Shown in pieces: positions 1-11,241 of a stretch of DNA of 64,000 nucleotides (positions are counted from its first letter, which is position 1; every line of letters starts with the position of its first letter). The position numbers and the translations under genes are program-made. The stretch comes from Rhizophagus irregularis (Eukaryota > Glomeromycota > Glomeromycetes > Glomerales > Glomeraceae), in assembly GCF_026210795.1 (NCBI RefSeq), contig NC_089443.1, forward strand, positions 2,666,001-2,730,000, read 5' to 3'. The notes under the pieces were generated by a model that saw nothing but the letters and a program-made list of their open reading frames with translations, had not been told where the DNA came from and did no database searches.

Positions 1-500
1 AACAAGTGAAAGTTGAAGAAAACCAGTTACAGAAATATAATTATAAAATTTTTTGGCAAATATGACTTGTCATAAAATGAAAGAAAATATTGTATTTATG
101 ATATTTCTGTTTGTAAAATGGTTGAAACTTATTTCGCGCGCGAGATGCAAAAAATGCTTTTTTTTATTATCGCTATTATCCCCGAATTTTATTAGTAACG
201 CAGTGCCGATTTTAGGTGGATCGGCAATTAATACTTTGAAATCTGTAAAAACTACCTAATTTTAAGCAATTATTGATTTTTTTTGCGATTTTTCAAATTT
301 TTTAGTTTTCTAAGTTAAATAACTTTGCGGAAATAAATTTTGATGCTTTAAAATGATTTGTGCCACCCCCTAAATTACATATTCTGAATGTGTACAAAGT
401 GTTTATTTTTAGATTATTAAGTAAAATCAGGTTTTCAATTAATCTATCGTTCACATGTGGATTAGCAATTAAATATTATACATAATAATTAGTATTATGT
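1..500. other. AT-rich stretch without a gene
   Basis: No gene, RNA or repeat structure is visible. The only open frame (53-259) is low-complexity and has no recognisable motif. Confidence 0.6.
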
Positions 501-635
501 AATTATCTTGGCTTCTAGTGATTCAATTTGAACAAACCTTTTTTTGTTTTGTAAAGCTAGATTTATAGAACTAAATGAGTGCTATAAATTAAAAAAAAGT
601 TTATTAAAATTGGATCACTAGAAGTCAAGATAATT
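501..635. repeat. Pseudo-palindromic repeat module, copy 1
   Basis: The left arm, TTCTAGTGATTCAATTTGAA, is the inverse of the right arm around 611-633 (TTGGATCACTAGAAGTCAAG). The spacer is T/A-rich. It is the first of two near-identical copies in tandem. No coding capacity. It resembles a short MITE or an independent hairpin module. Confidence 0.75.
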
Positions 636-667
636 GCATTATAATAATTATTATAATGTAAATACAA

Positions 668-800
668 ATATCTTAGCTTCTAGTGATTCAATTTGAACAA
701 ACTTTTTTTTGTTTTGTAAAACTAGATTTGTAAAGCTAAATGAGAGCTATAAATTAAAAAAAAGTTTATTAAAATTGGATCACTAGAAGTTAAGATAATT
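668..800. repeat. Pseudo-palindromic repeat module, copy 2
   Basis: Near-identical to the module at 501-635, in the same orientation, with inverted arms around 671-690 and 776-800. It lies directly upstream of the retroelement insertion at 825, whose 15-bp target duplication starts at 810. Confidence 0.75.
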
Positions 801-824
801 GCATTATAATAATTATATAAAAAT

Positions 825-1929
825 TTTATTTTTATTTTTATTTTTATTTTTAAATTTCAAGTGATCAAGATTACAGAAAGGTAGACAAGAACTAATACAA
901 AATCAGCCAAACGCTACCCTATAACTACGCTATAATCAAACCGCCCGTAGACAGTGCTACCAGGGTGCTATAAAACAAACCTGTGAAGGTCTAACCAAAG
1001 CTTTTTCAACCACTTTAAACGTAACTAATAGCACTGTGTGAAACCATTAAAATTTAATTCTCCTAATGACTATATATTATGGATAACTAACCTATTTCAA
1101 AAAGACCTCAGGAAACTTTTTAGTGTTGTGCAGTCCAGCTGATAGAAAATTTTTTAGTGTCGTGCAATTCCCAAAGGGACAATTCTTCGACCTAAGATCT
1201 ACCTAGATAAGTCAATCCAATGATAGTCTAACATGTGACCACCTTGATTGGCATACTAAAAAAACTGCGGTACCCAACCTGTCACCTCCCTTATCATCCA
1301 AGTGATCATCGATTTTTAAAATGTAACACCAAGCCACCATGATGATCAAATTTTCCAGTATTCCCCAACCCCCCAAAGAAAATAAGGTTACACTGAAAAA
1401 AATGACCAAGAAAAACAAAAAGCAAAAAATAAAATCATAAATCTCAGGAAAACTCGAAGTGTAATGAGAAAAACCTGAGTAAAAAATACCAAACATACAC
1501 CTCAACTCTGTCTCCTTATTTTAGAAAACTAACTCCCCCGTTAACAATATCAACTAGCAAGAAATACGTTGGTCAGGAGCTCCTTCCAAGAAATAACAGT
1601 CCGGCCTGCGAACCACTTGGCCAGTTAGACTTTAAAGGCGTAGGAACCAAGACGCACTACTTTTCAACCTTTCAGAAAGCTTAGAGGAACGTTCATATGA
1701 AACTGCCATCTTACATTATTATTGGTAACTCCAAGACTCATGATAACGGTCCTAACTCAATATAAGCTGTAAGGAGTTCAGGCGAAACTAAAGACCTCAG
1801 TAATAATTTCATATAACGTCGAAAAGTCCTTTTACTATCACCTAAGGCAAAAAATCCTCATATTTTTCATCCATGTCTTTTTGGGAAAAAATGGGCAGAG
1901 CCCAATAGGAGAGAAAGTACAATGATCCC
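825..1929 (-). mobile_element. Non-coding retroelement (SINE-like or LINE-derived), copy 1
   Basis: A 1.1-kb island of higher GC than its surroundings. It is flanked by a perfect 15-bp direct repeat, TAATTATATAAAAAT, at 810-824 and 1930-1944. Read on the minus strand it begins GGGATCATTGTACTTTCTC and ends in an (AAAAT)n tail at 825-855. A long target duplication plus an A-rich tail is the signature of target-primed reverse transcription. No long open frame exists; the 97-codon frame at 1212-1505 has no recognisable motif. It is related to the element at 14725-15889: similar 5' ends (GGGATC..., then a CCATTTTTTC block) and shared internal words such as TTTGATCATC and CTTGGTGTTAC. It could be a SINE or a non-autonomous LINE derivative; I cannot tell which. 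Confidence 0.75.
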
Positions 1930-1944
1930 TAATTATATAAAAAT

Positions 1945-2235
1945 AATTAAATTACTTACATTTATATTTAGATATATAAATGTCACGTGATATATATAGA
2001 CCTGATCTGGAGCTTGACTTCCCCCATCCCCTTTCAAATCAGCTAATTTCTGGCATGCCCCTTTCAGTATGTTATTTATCTATATCACGTGATTCATTAA
2101 TTTTATTGTTTATTTTCGCTACATGATTTTTTGTTATATGATTTTATAAACATATATGATTGCATCAGCCTGATGTTTTTGTGGACTTAGTTTTTATTTC
2201 ATCCGTAACTTCTTTTGATTTATTCATGCTTGGTA
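1945..2235. other. Gap with two CACGTG palindromes
   Basis: No gene. TCACGTGA occurs near 1983 and 2086. The same 8-mer recurs elsewhere in the window, including upstream of the remodeler gene. Possible bHLH-type sites; no proof of function. Confidence 0.3.
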
Positions 2236-3197
2236 CAGTCAACTCTCTTTATAGTCACACATTTGGGACAGTCCATATTTGGTGATTATAAAGAGATGTG
2301 ACTATATAAAAAATTTCTTATATTTGTATATCATAATTCTGGCCAAAAATTAACATAATTTTAGCCAGAATTATACTTAAAACTTTATTGTGTCGTAACT
2401 TCGCCAATATTAATCGTAGAGAGATGATCTTACCGCCATTCGATTCGTCTTGATGAGGCGGTTCTAATGGTATAAAATACGTCGAAATCCAATTACTAGA
2501 TTAATTTCCGAAATTAAAAAAATATTAATGGTTTTTGTGTAATAACTCTGCCAATATTGATCCTAGAAAGACGATCTTACTACCATTCAATTCGTCTTGA
2601 TGAGACGAATCTAATGGTATAAGATACATCGAAATCCAATCACTAGATCAATTTCCGAAATTAAAAAATATTAAATGGTTTTTAAGTAATAACCCCGTCA
2701 ATATTGATCACAGAGAGATGAGCTTACCACCATTCGATTCGTCTCGATGAGGCGATTCCAACGAGCTATAAATCGTCTTTTTACAATCACTAGGTACTGA
2801 GAAATCTAGCAAAATGTTAAATGGCGCAGTAAACCGTAAATCAAGAAATATTATAATGCTGATGTTTAACATTTTGTTGAATAACTCGTCAGCCAGTGAT
2901 CGGAAAAGGATAAAACTACCACCATTCGATTCGTCTCAGTGAGACAATTCTAACAAGCTATGATACATCTTTGTACGATTATTAGATGCCAAGTTATTTA
3001 ATATATTCTTTATATAACTGTGATTATAAACGGTTCTTTTTAATATAAGATTTTTGAGGATAGGTGTGATAGTGACTATAGATAGATTGTGACTATATAG
3101 GATAGATTTTAATAATAAAGTGTTTTGAACATTCAACTGGTGTGACTATATAGTAGAATGTGACTATAACGGGAGTGACTATAGAGGGAGTTGACTG
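2236..3197. mobile_element. Tc1/mariner-type non-autonomous element
   Basis: The TIRs begin CAGTCAACTCYCTTTATAGT; the right end reads ACTATAGAGGGAGTTGACTG. It is flanked by TA on both sides (2234-2235 and 3198-3199), the TA target duplication of Tc1/mariner/pogo elements. There is no transposase reading frame; the interior is mostly four diverged copies of a hairpin module (2395-2965). Confidence 0.85.
2395..2965. repeat. Four tandem copies of the CGTCTC/GAGACG hairpin module
   Basis: The roughly 150-bp units each carry a wording like CCATTCGATTCGTCT, TGATG, AGACGAAT...AATGG, which folds into a stem, followed by AATCACTAG. Cores lie near 2435-2470, 2582-2612, 2728-2760 and 2918-2950. The units have diverged by substitution and small indels. 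The same module occurs in other elements in this window. Confidence 0.75.
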
Positions 3198-4763
3198 TAT
3201 ATAGTATTTATAACATGTCAATAATTTGGCAAAAGATTATAAGTGTTGAACAAGATTCTCTAAACTAACTAAAAAAAATAATTTTATTAGAGATTTATCT
3301 GATTCTTCTCAACTGAAAAAGCTATTGAAATGAAATTTATAAAGAGTAATTATATTAATATTAATAAAGTTTTCAAATAAAGTTTGCTCACATTTCGAAC
3401 TTGTGTTTTTATGTTGGTAATACATAGGTTATGTATTGGAAAATTATATACATACCAGAAATAATATCAAAATTTTTCTTTGCAAAATTTGCTGATGACT
3501 ATTATGATTTTTTTATTTTTAAATATTTGTATACAGTGCATAAAATTTATTATTGAGCTTCGCAAATATAATCTATAATTAACAATAAACTTCTGAGCTT
3601 GTGAGATCGATCACCTGAAATGTACAATACAGTATTTGGAAAATTCTTGCAGATAGAATAGGCTATATGACGTATATACTGTATATAATGGGTCACAGTA
3701 CTTCAGATATTTTGCAAAAATCGGGGTTTGACACTGTACCCTTGAGTACTAAATAAAATGTTTTTTTGCAAATATCTCATGATCTATCAGTTCAATTTGA
3801 AAGATTATTTTTTTATTTTGAAGAGTCAATGAAAGCTATCAAACAAAAAAAAAAGATGGTTTAAATTTGATCACTAAATCATGAGATAATTGTAAAATAT
3901 TCTCCAGGTACTATACAATTCTATAAAATTTTTCAAGAAAAGTACTATATATAGGAGGTACTATAATCCGCGATATACAGTATTTTGCATTATTTTACTC
4001 AATTTGCAATTTATTATATTTTTGCATTATCTGATATCTATGCTAATTATAAAATCATTTTATTAATTTACAAGGGATTAATGAATGATGAAATATTGTA
4101 TGTAATTACTAGCGAAAATTGGAAGAATTTTTCTTCTACAAAATTTACAAAAGATATAAAAGCAGGCATTTTATATTTTATTCATTTATAAACTCTTCTT
4201 TGAAGTTTTGCTTCTGCAGAAGATAATCCAGCTAGTTTAGCAAAATATTTTATTGAAAATAGTGTAGATCCTTGTACCTTTACGCTATTAGTTGTAGCGT
4301 TCGCAGTAAAATTCGTTTTATTTCTGTGATCAGTGGAATTGAACCTGCGACCTCACCATACTCAGACTATATGAGGGAGTGCGAGAAATAATTGTAAGCC
4401 ATCTTCTCAAAAAAATTTATTTTTGAAGGAATCTATTCATCGTTGATAAAATATAACAAGTTATATTGTATTCAACATTAACAATTTTGAGAAAAAATCA
4501 ATTATATTATAGATGGCTTTAGAGTGTTGTCTATTACTGTGCCATATGATTATGTGATATGTAACCTTTATCATAGAAAGTGCTGGAAACTAACTAGAAG
4601 CTAGGGTGATACCAATGATACTTGTGATATGATATATGTCATGTTACAACCAAAGGCAAAGGCATTGTGCATATACTTTGACTCCCGATATACTTGTAAT
4701 TAAACAAAAAAAAATGTAACAAAAAGATTCTAATATTAGTAAAATCACATTTTTAGCTTCAAT
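3198..4763. other. Gene-free stretch with degenerate repeats
   Basis: No credible gene. A diverged copy of the pseudo-palindromic module lies at about 3768-3895 (inverted arms ATCTCATGAT near 3774 and ATCATGAGAT near 3884). A tRNA-like B-box is at about 4335-4345. The frame at 3985-4191 (68 codons) is AT-driven. Confidence 0.5.
4318..4400 (-). other. Possible tRNA-derived fragment
   Basis: On the minus strand the word GCAGGTTCAATTCC resembles the T-arm and internal B box of a tRNA gene. I cannot build an acceptor stem or a full cloverleaf around it. At most it is a decayed tRNA or a tRNA-derived SINE head. Confidence 0.2.
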
Positions 4764-5007
4764 TAAGGTTACTTGCCGAAATGTAGGGGTTTAGGCAAGA
4801 TGGTGTTTCACTGAAAAGCGAAATTCTGCCAAAACTATATTAAAGTTATATTAAAAAACTGGCAAAACTTTGGAGAAAGGCAAAACTGCTGAAACTTATT
4901 ATAAATGCCAAAACTGCCAAAACTCTGCCAAAACTATAATAAATCTATAGTAAAATTTTGACAAAACTAATTGTAGGATTTTGAAAAGGTTTAGACAAGC
5001 AACCTTA
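4764..5007. mobile_element. hAT-type MITE (TAAGGTTGCTTGCC family), copy 1
   Basis: A 244-bp element with TIRs TAAGGTTACTTGCC and GACAAGCAACCTTA. The perfect 8-bp target duplication GCTTCAAT lies at 4756-4763 and 5008-5015. The interior is built of repeated GCCGAAACT/GCCAAAACT words and is non-coding. An 8-bp duplication points to hAT transposase mobilisation. Confidence 0.88.
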
Positions 5008-5745
5008 GCTTCAATATTAACAGAGTTATACACTTATACTATAAAATATATTTTTTCTTTGGTATTTAAAGTTTATTTGTAAGTTGTATTAGTATTATTT
5101 AAGATCCTTATTTATTACTTATATAATAATATAAAGAATCCTATTCAAACTTTTTTACTATAAATTTCAATAAATACTTTTATTAATATATATTACTTTT
5201 ACAAAACTACTAAAAATATATATTATTAGTTAATATATAAATAAATTATAAATAGTAATAAAATTATACTAATATAAAAATACAAATAGTAGAAAAGTCT
5301 TAAAAAAATAGCTAAAATAATTAGTAAAAAAAAGTAGGAAGATTATAAAGTAATAATTAAATTATAGAAATTAGATTAATTAGATTATAAATATTAGATT
5401 ATAGAATAGTAATTAAATTACAAAGTAGTAACTAGATTATAAAGTATTAATCAGATTATAAAGATTAAAAATGGGAATTAGATTATAGAATAATAATTAT
5501 ATAGAGTGGTATGTCATTTAATTAGATTTTTTTTATTGAAATAAACTTAACAATATAAATTTTATTAAATTTGGATTATGAATTAGTTAAAAAATAGTGG
5601 TATATAGTTTAAATTTTAAAAATATTTTAAAATAAGCAATTTTTGAAAATTTTATATAATTATTAAGCAAACTTCATGAATAATCTATATATAAATTATT
5701 TGAAATCCTTATTTTATATATTATATATTTAGTTTAACTTTATAA
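5008..5745. other. AT-rich stretch without a gene
   Basis: Simple T/A-rich sequence with short direct repeats of the type ATTAGATTATAAAG around 5360-5500. No coding signal. Confidence 0.6.
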
Positions 5746-5800
5746 TACAGAGGGTGATCAGAATTATCTGGCCACTTTTCAAATTGAAATAATTTATATA

Positions 5801-5936
5801 CCGTATTTTGCGGTATATAAGCACCCCATTTTTGCACTTGATGCCGGCCAAGATCCTCATAATTTTGGCCAAAATCGCCATAATTCTGGCCAGGTGTACT
5901 TACTTTCGGGGGGTGCTTACTTACCGCAAAATACGG
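5801..5936. mobile_element. Palindromic MITE nested in the 5748-6794 element
   Basis: The TIRs are CCGTATTTTGCGGTA plus a following AAGCACCCC block, inverted at the right end (GGGTGCTTAC...CCGCAAAATACGG). It is flanked by TA. The interior has the recurring words TTTTGGCCA and TTCTGGCCA. It is too short to encode anything. Confidence 0.75.
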
Positions 5937-6304
5937 TATATATAATATAACAATAATAAAAATTTAAGTTAAACAAATTCATTATATCTTTGTTTACTAA
6001 TTCAGATAAAATTTTAATAATAAATTCTATTTCCATTTGCAAAAATAACTCCCCAATTCACAGAGATATGCTATTGATAGATTTTTTATAATATTCTGGA
6101 GGAATACCTTTTAATGCAACTTTAACATAGTACTTTTCAAGTAGTTTTATCAGAAAATTTAATAAGGTATGCAAGCATAATGTTGAAAAAGTATTATGCC
6201 ATTGTATTACATATTAATTACAGGTATTATGCAAATGTAATACTATGTAAATTATAAATTTTTTGAGTTTGCAAAATTCGTGAATTTTAAAATTTAAAAT
6301 TGTA

Positions 6305-6560
6305 TGTTAAGGTTATTTTGAGATCTAGTGATTGAAATTTTGAAATTTTGGGTTCATCAGATTCGTCTCATTGAGAGGATTTGAATGGTAATAATTTAAT
6401 GTTTGTAGGATCGATATTCATCACATGATTACTCTCTAAAAGCCTAAATGTCATTTACAATACTTTCTGATCCTGTGATTGAAATTTTCCAATTTATAGC
6501 TTTTTTGATCCATCTCATTGAGACGATTTGAATGGTGGTAAGCACAGGTCGATCAGATCG
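6305..6560. repeat. Two hairpin-module copies inside the Tc1-type element
   Basis: Cores TTCGTCTCATTGAGAGGATT (near 6362) and CATCTCATTGAGACGATTTG (near 6512) match the module at 2395-2965. Both are followed by GAATGGT and by GATCGATATT-type words. Confidence 0.65.
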
Positions 6561-6796
6561 ATATTGGCGAAATTATAATATTTTTAATATTTTTAAGTTT
6601 ATTTACACAAAATTGTAAAATTTATAAAATTCATACAATAGGGTGACTTCATATTTTTGAAAAATATGAAGCATTGGAATTTGTTTATTGTGATTATAAA
6701 TACGAAATTATATCTTATTTATATTACATTAACACATCATGATCAACAAAATTTTAGCAAAATAAACTGGCCGGATAATTTTGATCGCCCTCTGTA

Positions 6797-7369
6797 TATT
6801 GTAATAAAATATTTTTAATATCTATTTAAATAAAACTTATTTAATGTAAATTATACAATTAATAAATATATTTATAAATCACATGACTGGTAGCTTTATA
6901 CTCAATTTTTATTATATATAATATATTGATTGTATACTTCTTTCATAATAAATTTATACAAAATTGGATCTTAATAATTCTAATATTATTATATATTTTT
7001 TGGGATCTTTTATAATTAATAAATTTATGATAATGTTAAAATTAAATACATTTATTATTTTATTATTAGCATCTTTCTAAAATAAAATCTTTTAAGTTTG
7101 ATGTTCTTAAAAAGAACAAATTTTGATTTTTTTGATTATATACAAATATATATGTATATGTATATATATACACACATACATAACAAGTCTTGACTAACCA
7201 ATAAATAAAAAAATTAGTGTTATAAATGTAAAAGCTCTATATAAATATCTATAAATAAAAGCATAAATAACGAATTTTCAATTATATTATTCTCCTTGTA
7301 ATTCATTCTAATGTAATGTATATATAGTATATGTATAATTTAAATTTTCTAATTATTAAACTTCTAATA
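6797..7369. other. AT-rich 3' flank of the hydrolase gene
   Basis: No gene. A short TA/TG/CA microsatellite (ATATGTATATGTATATATAT) lies near 7145-7180. The 3' UTR of the minus-strand hydrolase probably ends here. Confidence 0.5.
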
Positions 7370-9505
7370 TTAATGCCTAACCTGAGACATTCTTCTTCTT
7401 GAGTTTCTTGTCTTGGTTTTATCTTGATTTGTCATTTCTTTTTCATCTCTTTTCTCTTTCAATTGACTTCCAACCACTACACCTCCGTGTCCTTTACAAC
7501 ACTCCTTAATATCTTTCAATATCTTTACACATAAAGGTCTGGTTGGAACTATAAGGTCAATTTTTGGACTAATATGTTTAACATGATCATAAATGTTTAG
7601 TTTTACTGATGGGATTCCCGCTGAATTAAGTAAAGAATAGAAATTATGTGTCGTTGTTACTGGATTAAATGTATCCTATTGACGAATTACAATTTTTTTT
7701 AAAAAAAAGATTATTATTATTTATATTAGGAAAATTTTAGAATTAAATATAATAAACAACACTATACCTGATCTCCGTGAAATAATACAACTTTACGCGG
7801 TAATAACATTTTTAATTGTTCACGATTATGAACATTATTAAGCGCATAATTTAATAAATATGCTGGCGAACATTGAAGGAAAGCATCGGATTTATTACCC
7901 ATAACTCTTGGTAAAGCATGAACTTGTTCGAGACCTATGTGTATATTTTATCGATAGGATTTTTATTAATTTACAATACTTTCATTGTTATAGAATATCA
8001 TTGTTAGTAATTCATACCTCTTTGATACAAATATGCATAATAATATGTTATATCATAAACCCCTGAAAACCTAACAAGAACAAATAAAGTATGACTTAAA
8101 CCTAAATTAAAATATAATCAAATCACGTGATAAATAGCAAATTCTTACAGGATTAATCCATGAACTCTTGGTGATCCAGTCTTCCTAATATTATTGTCCC
8201 ATAAAGGAATATTTACGTTAGTGTTATTTGGGGGGAGAACATTTAAGGTGGCACAGACATCGTGAATGACAGTCAGAGCCGATAAAATCGAACCAGCACC
8301 ATGGCCCATAAGGTAAATTTGGGATGGATCGCCTCGGAATGATCTAATACCCAATAATTCATTAATTACACGTGATTTAGTGATGATGCGCCACAAAGAA
8401 AATTTAGATACCTAATATGAGTGTGTGCCCAATAAATACACAGCTGAATATCCGTAACCATCTCAGCGATCTTGCCCTAAATAACATTTAAATTTTATGA
8501 ATTTTTTTATAAGATTGCGAGATCGCGTAAAGTTTTAGTCTTATTAATATTAGTAATATGTATACTTACGATAGGATAGATGGTTATATCAGGAACGATT
8601 ACAATGTATCCCTGACTTTGAAGATTATGAGCTACTGGCATGCAAGTATCTTTGTTTCCTTTTTTTAAATTAATTAATATAAATATTAGCAAATAAACAA
8701 GGTGTCTAGACAAACGTGCCAAAACGTTATTATAGTAGAAAGCAAACTCACCAGAATTCCATGATGTTCCAATAAAAATAATTACCGGAATATCATTTTG
8801 TTGTTGGTTTGTAAAAGCAGCATGTCCTGTATTATCATTACATTTCTTATTATTGTTCTTTGATGCCGTAGCCGAAACGTGATCAGGCAGATAAACATCT
8901 AAGCGATTTCGGGGTTTAGGACCGTAGCGAATATTTTTCCTAAAGAATTTGAATTAACAAGTTATTCACGAAAATAAGTTTTCATTTTAACATAAATAAG
9001 CGATAATTACCTCACAGATGGTTTCTTCTTTCCATCACTTGATAACTTATGCCATCCATATTGAAGTATTGACGGTATGAAGGGACCTGTCAAATTTTCG
9101 TACATACAAGTGAGAAGGTAAGAGGTTACCTTATACACTCGTATCGGATTTAAAGGAACTTTTGGTTGTGATTGAGGAGCATCAGTTTGAGCTAAATAGA
9201 AAAAAGATTGTTAATCATCAATAAATATTTGATCATTAACGATTTATTGTCCGAAAGATGAATAAGATGATACAATACCATACAGTAGATAAAAAATCCA
9301 GCATAAACAATAAGAATAGACTTTTTAAAAGAAAAAAATTCGAAAAAAAAATTAGTTATTTGTGCTTTTTTTGAAAAAAAAAATCGAATATTATTGATGA
9401 TAAAGTCGGTGAATATTTGAGTTTTGAAAACATACAAACTATTACTGATACGACTGGAAAAAATACCCAAGCTAATATAATATTCTTGATAATTTTTCGC
9501 TCCAT
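7370..9505 (-). CDS. Secretory alpha/beta-hydrolase-fold protein lacking the canonical catalytic serine
   Basis: My splice model gives nine exons (9436-9505, 9011-9191, 8752-8939, 8570-8658, 8412-8476, 8149-8343, 8018-8070, 7768-7934, 7370-7675) joined in frame into 437 aa with GT-AG introns. Exon 1 encodes a basic-then-hydrophobic leader (MERKIIKNIILAWVF...), read as a signal peptide or anchor. The block IRYGP..RNRLDVYLP (residues 87-102) and overall layout resemble prenylcysteine methylesterase/arylformamidase-type hydrolases. Odd: the oxyanion HGGxW motif is IGTSW (140-144) and the nucleophile elbow GxSxG is GHGAG (211-215), so serine is replaced by glycine. Candidate acid and His remain (Asp335 or 337 in GDQD; His370). 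It may be a pseudo-enzyme with a binding or structural role. The lysine/arginine-rich C-terminus is unusual. I would not assign a substrate. Confidence 0.83.
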
Positions 9506-11241
9506 TTTCAAAGTTACGAAAGAAGCGAATAAAAAGTATTATTGTTTACTTAATAATTTACCGGGTTTGTTTTTTTTAAAAAGCATAAAAGACGAATGTT
9601 TTTTCTTTATTATTATTTCAAAATATAAAGATTTATGGTACAAAGAGTTAAAAACGAAGGAGGAGTTTAAGGAGAGAAACTTATAGATGCAGTAAATAAG
9701 GTAAATAGTAAATAAATAAGTGATGTTTGCGATACAAGTACCTTATGGTACATTCAGTTATTTGAATTATTTGAATTCGGCTATGTCGCGCTAGTAAGTC
9801 ATATATAGTATATAGAATAAATTCAACGTCATAAATGTACATAATCGCCACTGCACATACCATTTGAATGATCAATGCTCACAAATTTCACGAGGGTTTG
9901 TTGTTCTATTTGTATCACGGAATGTTTGCGGAGTTAGTTATTTGCACGGTGTGGTACGAAAATTTCAAAAAAAGGGGAAAGATTGTTTCGGCTGTGAAGG
10001 CGAAAAAAAGTTGACTTCTTTGGAAAAATTTTATTGTTTTTTGAGGTAACATGAAAAAACAATAATTGATCGACCAAAGAATACTATGAGTTAATCCCTC
10101 TAGACGGGTTGCGTGGAACAAAAAGAAAGAACAATGAGAATGTTTGCTACACCAAATACTGAACATATATGGGCAAGTCAAAATGAACGTGACGTAACGA
10201 AAATTTTTAGGGGTTTGAAATTTCAGTGGCTACACTCAAAATGTGGGGACATTTTTTTTTTTCATTTAACATAAGTGGTCGACCAATAGAAACTTCCCAA
10301 TTACTCGAAAGGCGTTAAATAGATTAACGAATTAAGAAATTTATTCCGATTTTCCCAGCTTTTTTTTTTTCATATGGTAATATTAGTAATATTAGTTAAT
10401 ACAACACTTATTTTTTTTGCCGCTGATATAAGATTGTTGTGCATTAATTAAAGGCTGGCAGTGACCGATTAAAATAAAGATCAGTAGAGAAATATAACGG
10501 TAAAAGATTTTTCAGCTGATAACTTTATCAAAAAAAAAAAATATTTTTTTTAACCTGCATAAATATATGTATGACTAATTGAGTAATTGATTATGAGTCG
10601 AACTAAAATATAGTATTCTCAACATTGAAAACGTTTATCTTTATTTAGTTGTATATAAATAATCCCTTGCAGTTTTTTTGTTTAAAAATCATATGAATTT
10701 TATTCAACATTAAACAGTAAACAAACATTAGCCACGGAAATTGGTATGAAGCCATGAACTATAATAAAAAATAAAAAATAAATAATAAATAATTATTATA
10801 ATTATAAATAATTATAATAATCATATCAAGCGAACAATCGCTTATTATTTTGTCTTATTGTAACAAAACTAATAAATAAATAAATAAATAATAGAATAGA
10901 ATATATAATAAATATCGAGTTTATCAACCAGATATTCTTACATAATACAATCTTTTCTTTTTTCGTCTATTAATCCATAGAGCACGTAATTCTATTATAC
11001 TCTTCTCTTGCATAGGATAATCAGTTCCATAATTAGTCATATAGATTAAATACAAAATAAAGTTTTCCGGTTTACGCAATTACATGCAGCTTAATACGTC
11101 GTCCAATCTAAAACTTATTTTCTTTATCTGTAATTAAATGAAAAATCTTATCAATAAACCAACGATGGTTAGTTTGTAATTTATTTATACGCAGCAGATT
11201 TACGTTTGATAACCGATTATTGTGTACGATTATCATTTCAT
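9506..11241. other. Intergenic region between two minus-strand genes
   Basis: It carries the promoter side of the hydrolase gene (just right of 9505) and the 3' flank of the DsbA-family gene. Overlapping frames near 9417-10181 on both strands lack motifs. AT-rich simple sequence covers 10740-10910. No repeat boundaries seen. Confidence 0.5.

Larger units (their letters stand above)
5748..6794. mobile_element. Tc1/mariner-type element with nested MITE
   Basis: The TIRs read CAGAGGGTGATCAGAATTAT on the left and, as reverse complement on the right, CAGAGGGCGATCAAAATTAT. TA flanks lie at 5746-5747 and 6795-6796. There is no transposase frame. A 136-bp palindromic MITE is nested at 5801-5936, and two hairpin modules lie at about 6310-6560. 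Confidence 0.85.

Noticed and set aside
1212-1505. 97-codon minus-strand frame inside retroelement copy 1
   Set aside because: No motif, and I see no comparable open frame in copy 2; probably chance.
2395-2625. Possible hammerhead ribozymes (TGATGAG followed by CGAAAT in the tandem modules)
   Set aside because: The invariant C of the CUGAUGA core is U or missing and the required stem II does not form consistently between copies. A covariance search for hammerhead families would decide; a significant hit would reverse this.
9417-10181. Several overlapping 60-90 codon frames upstream of the hydrolase
   Set aside because: Frames on both strands with no motif; part overlaps the verified first exon of the hydrolase in another frame.
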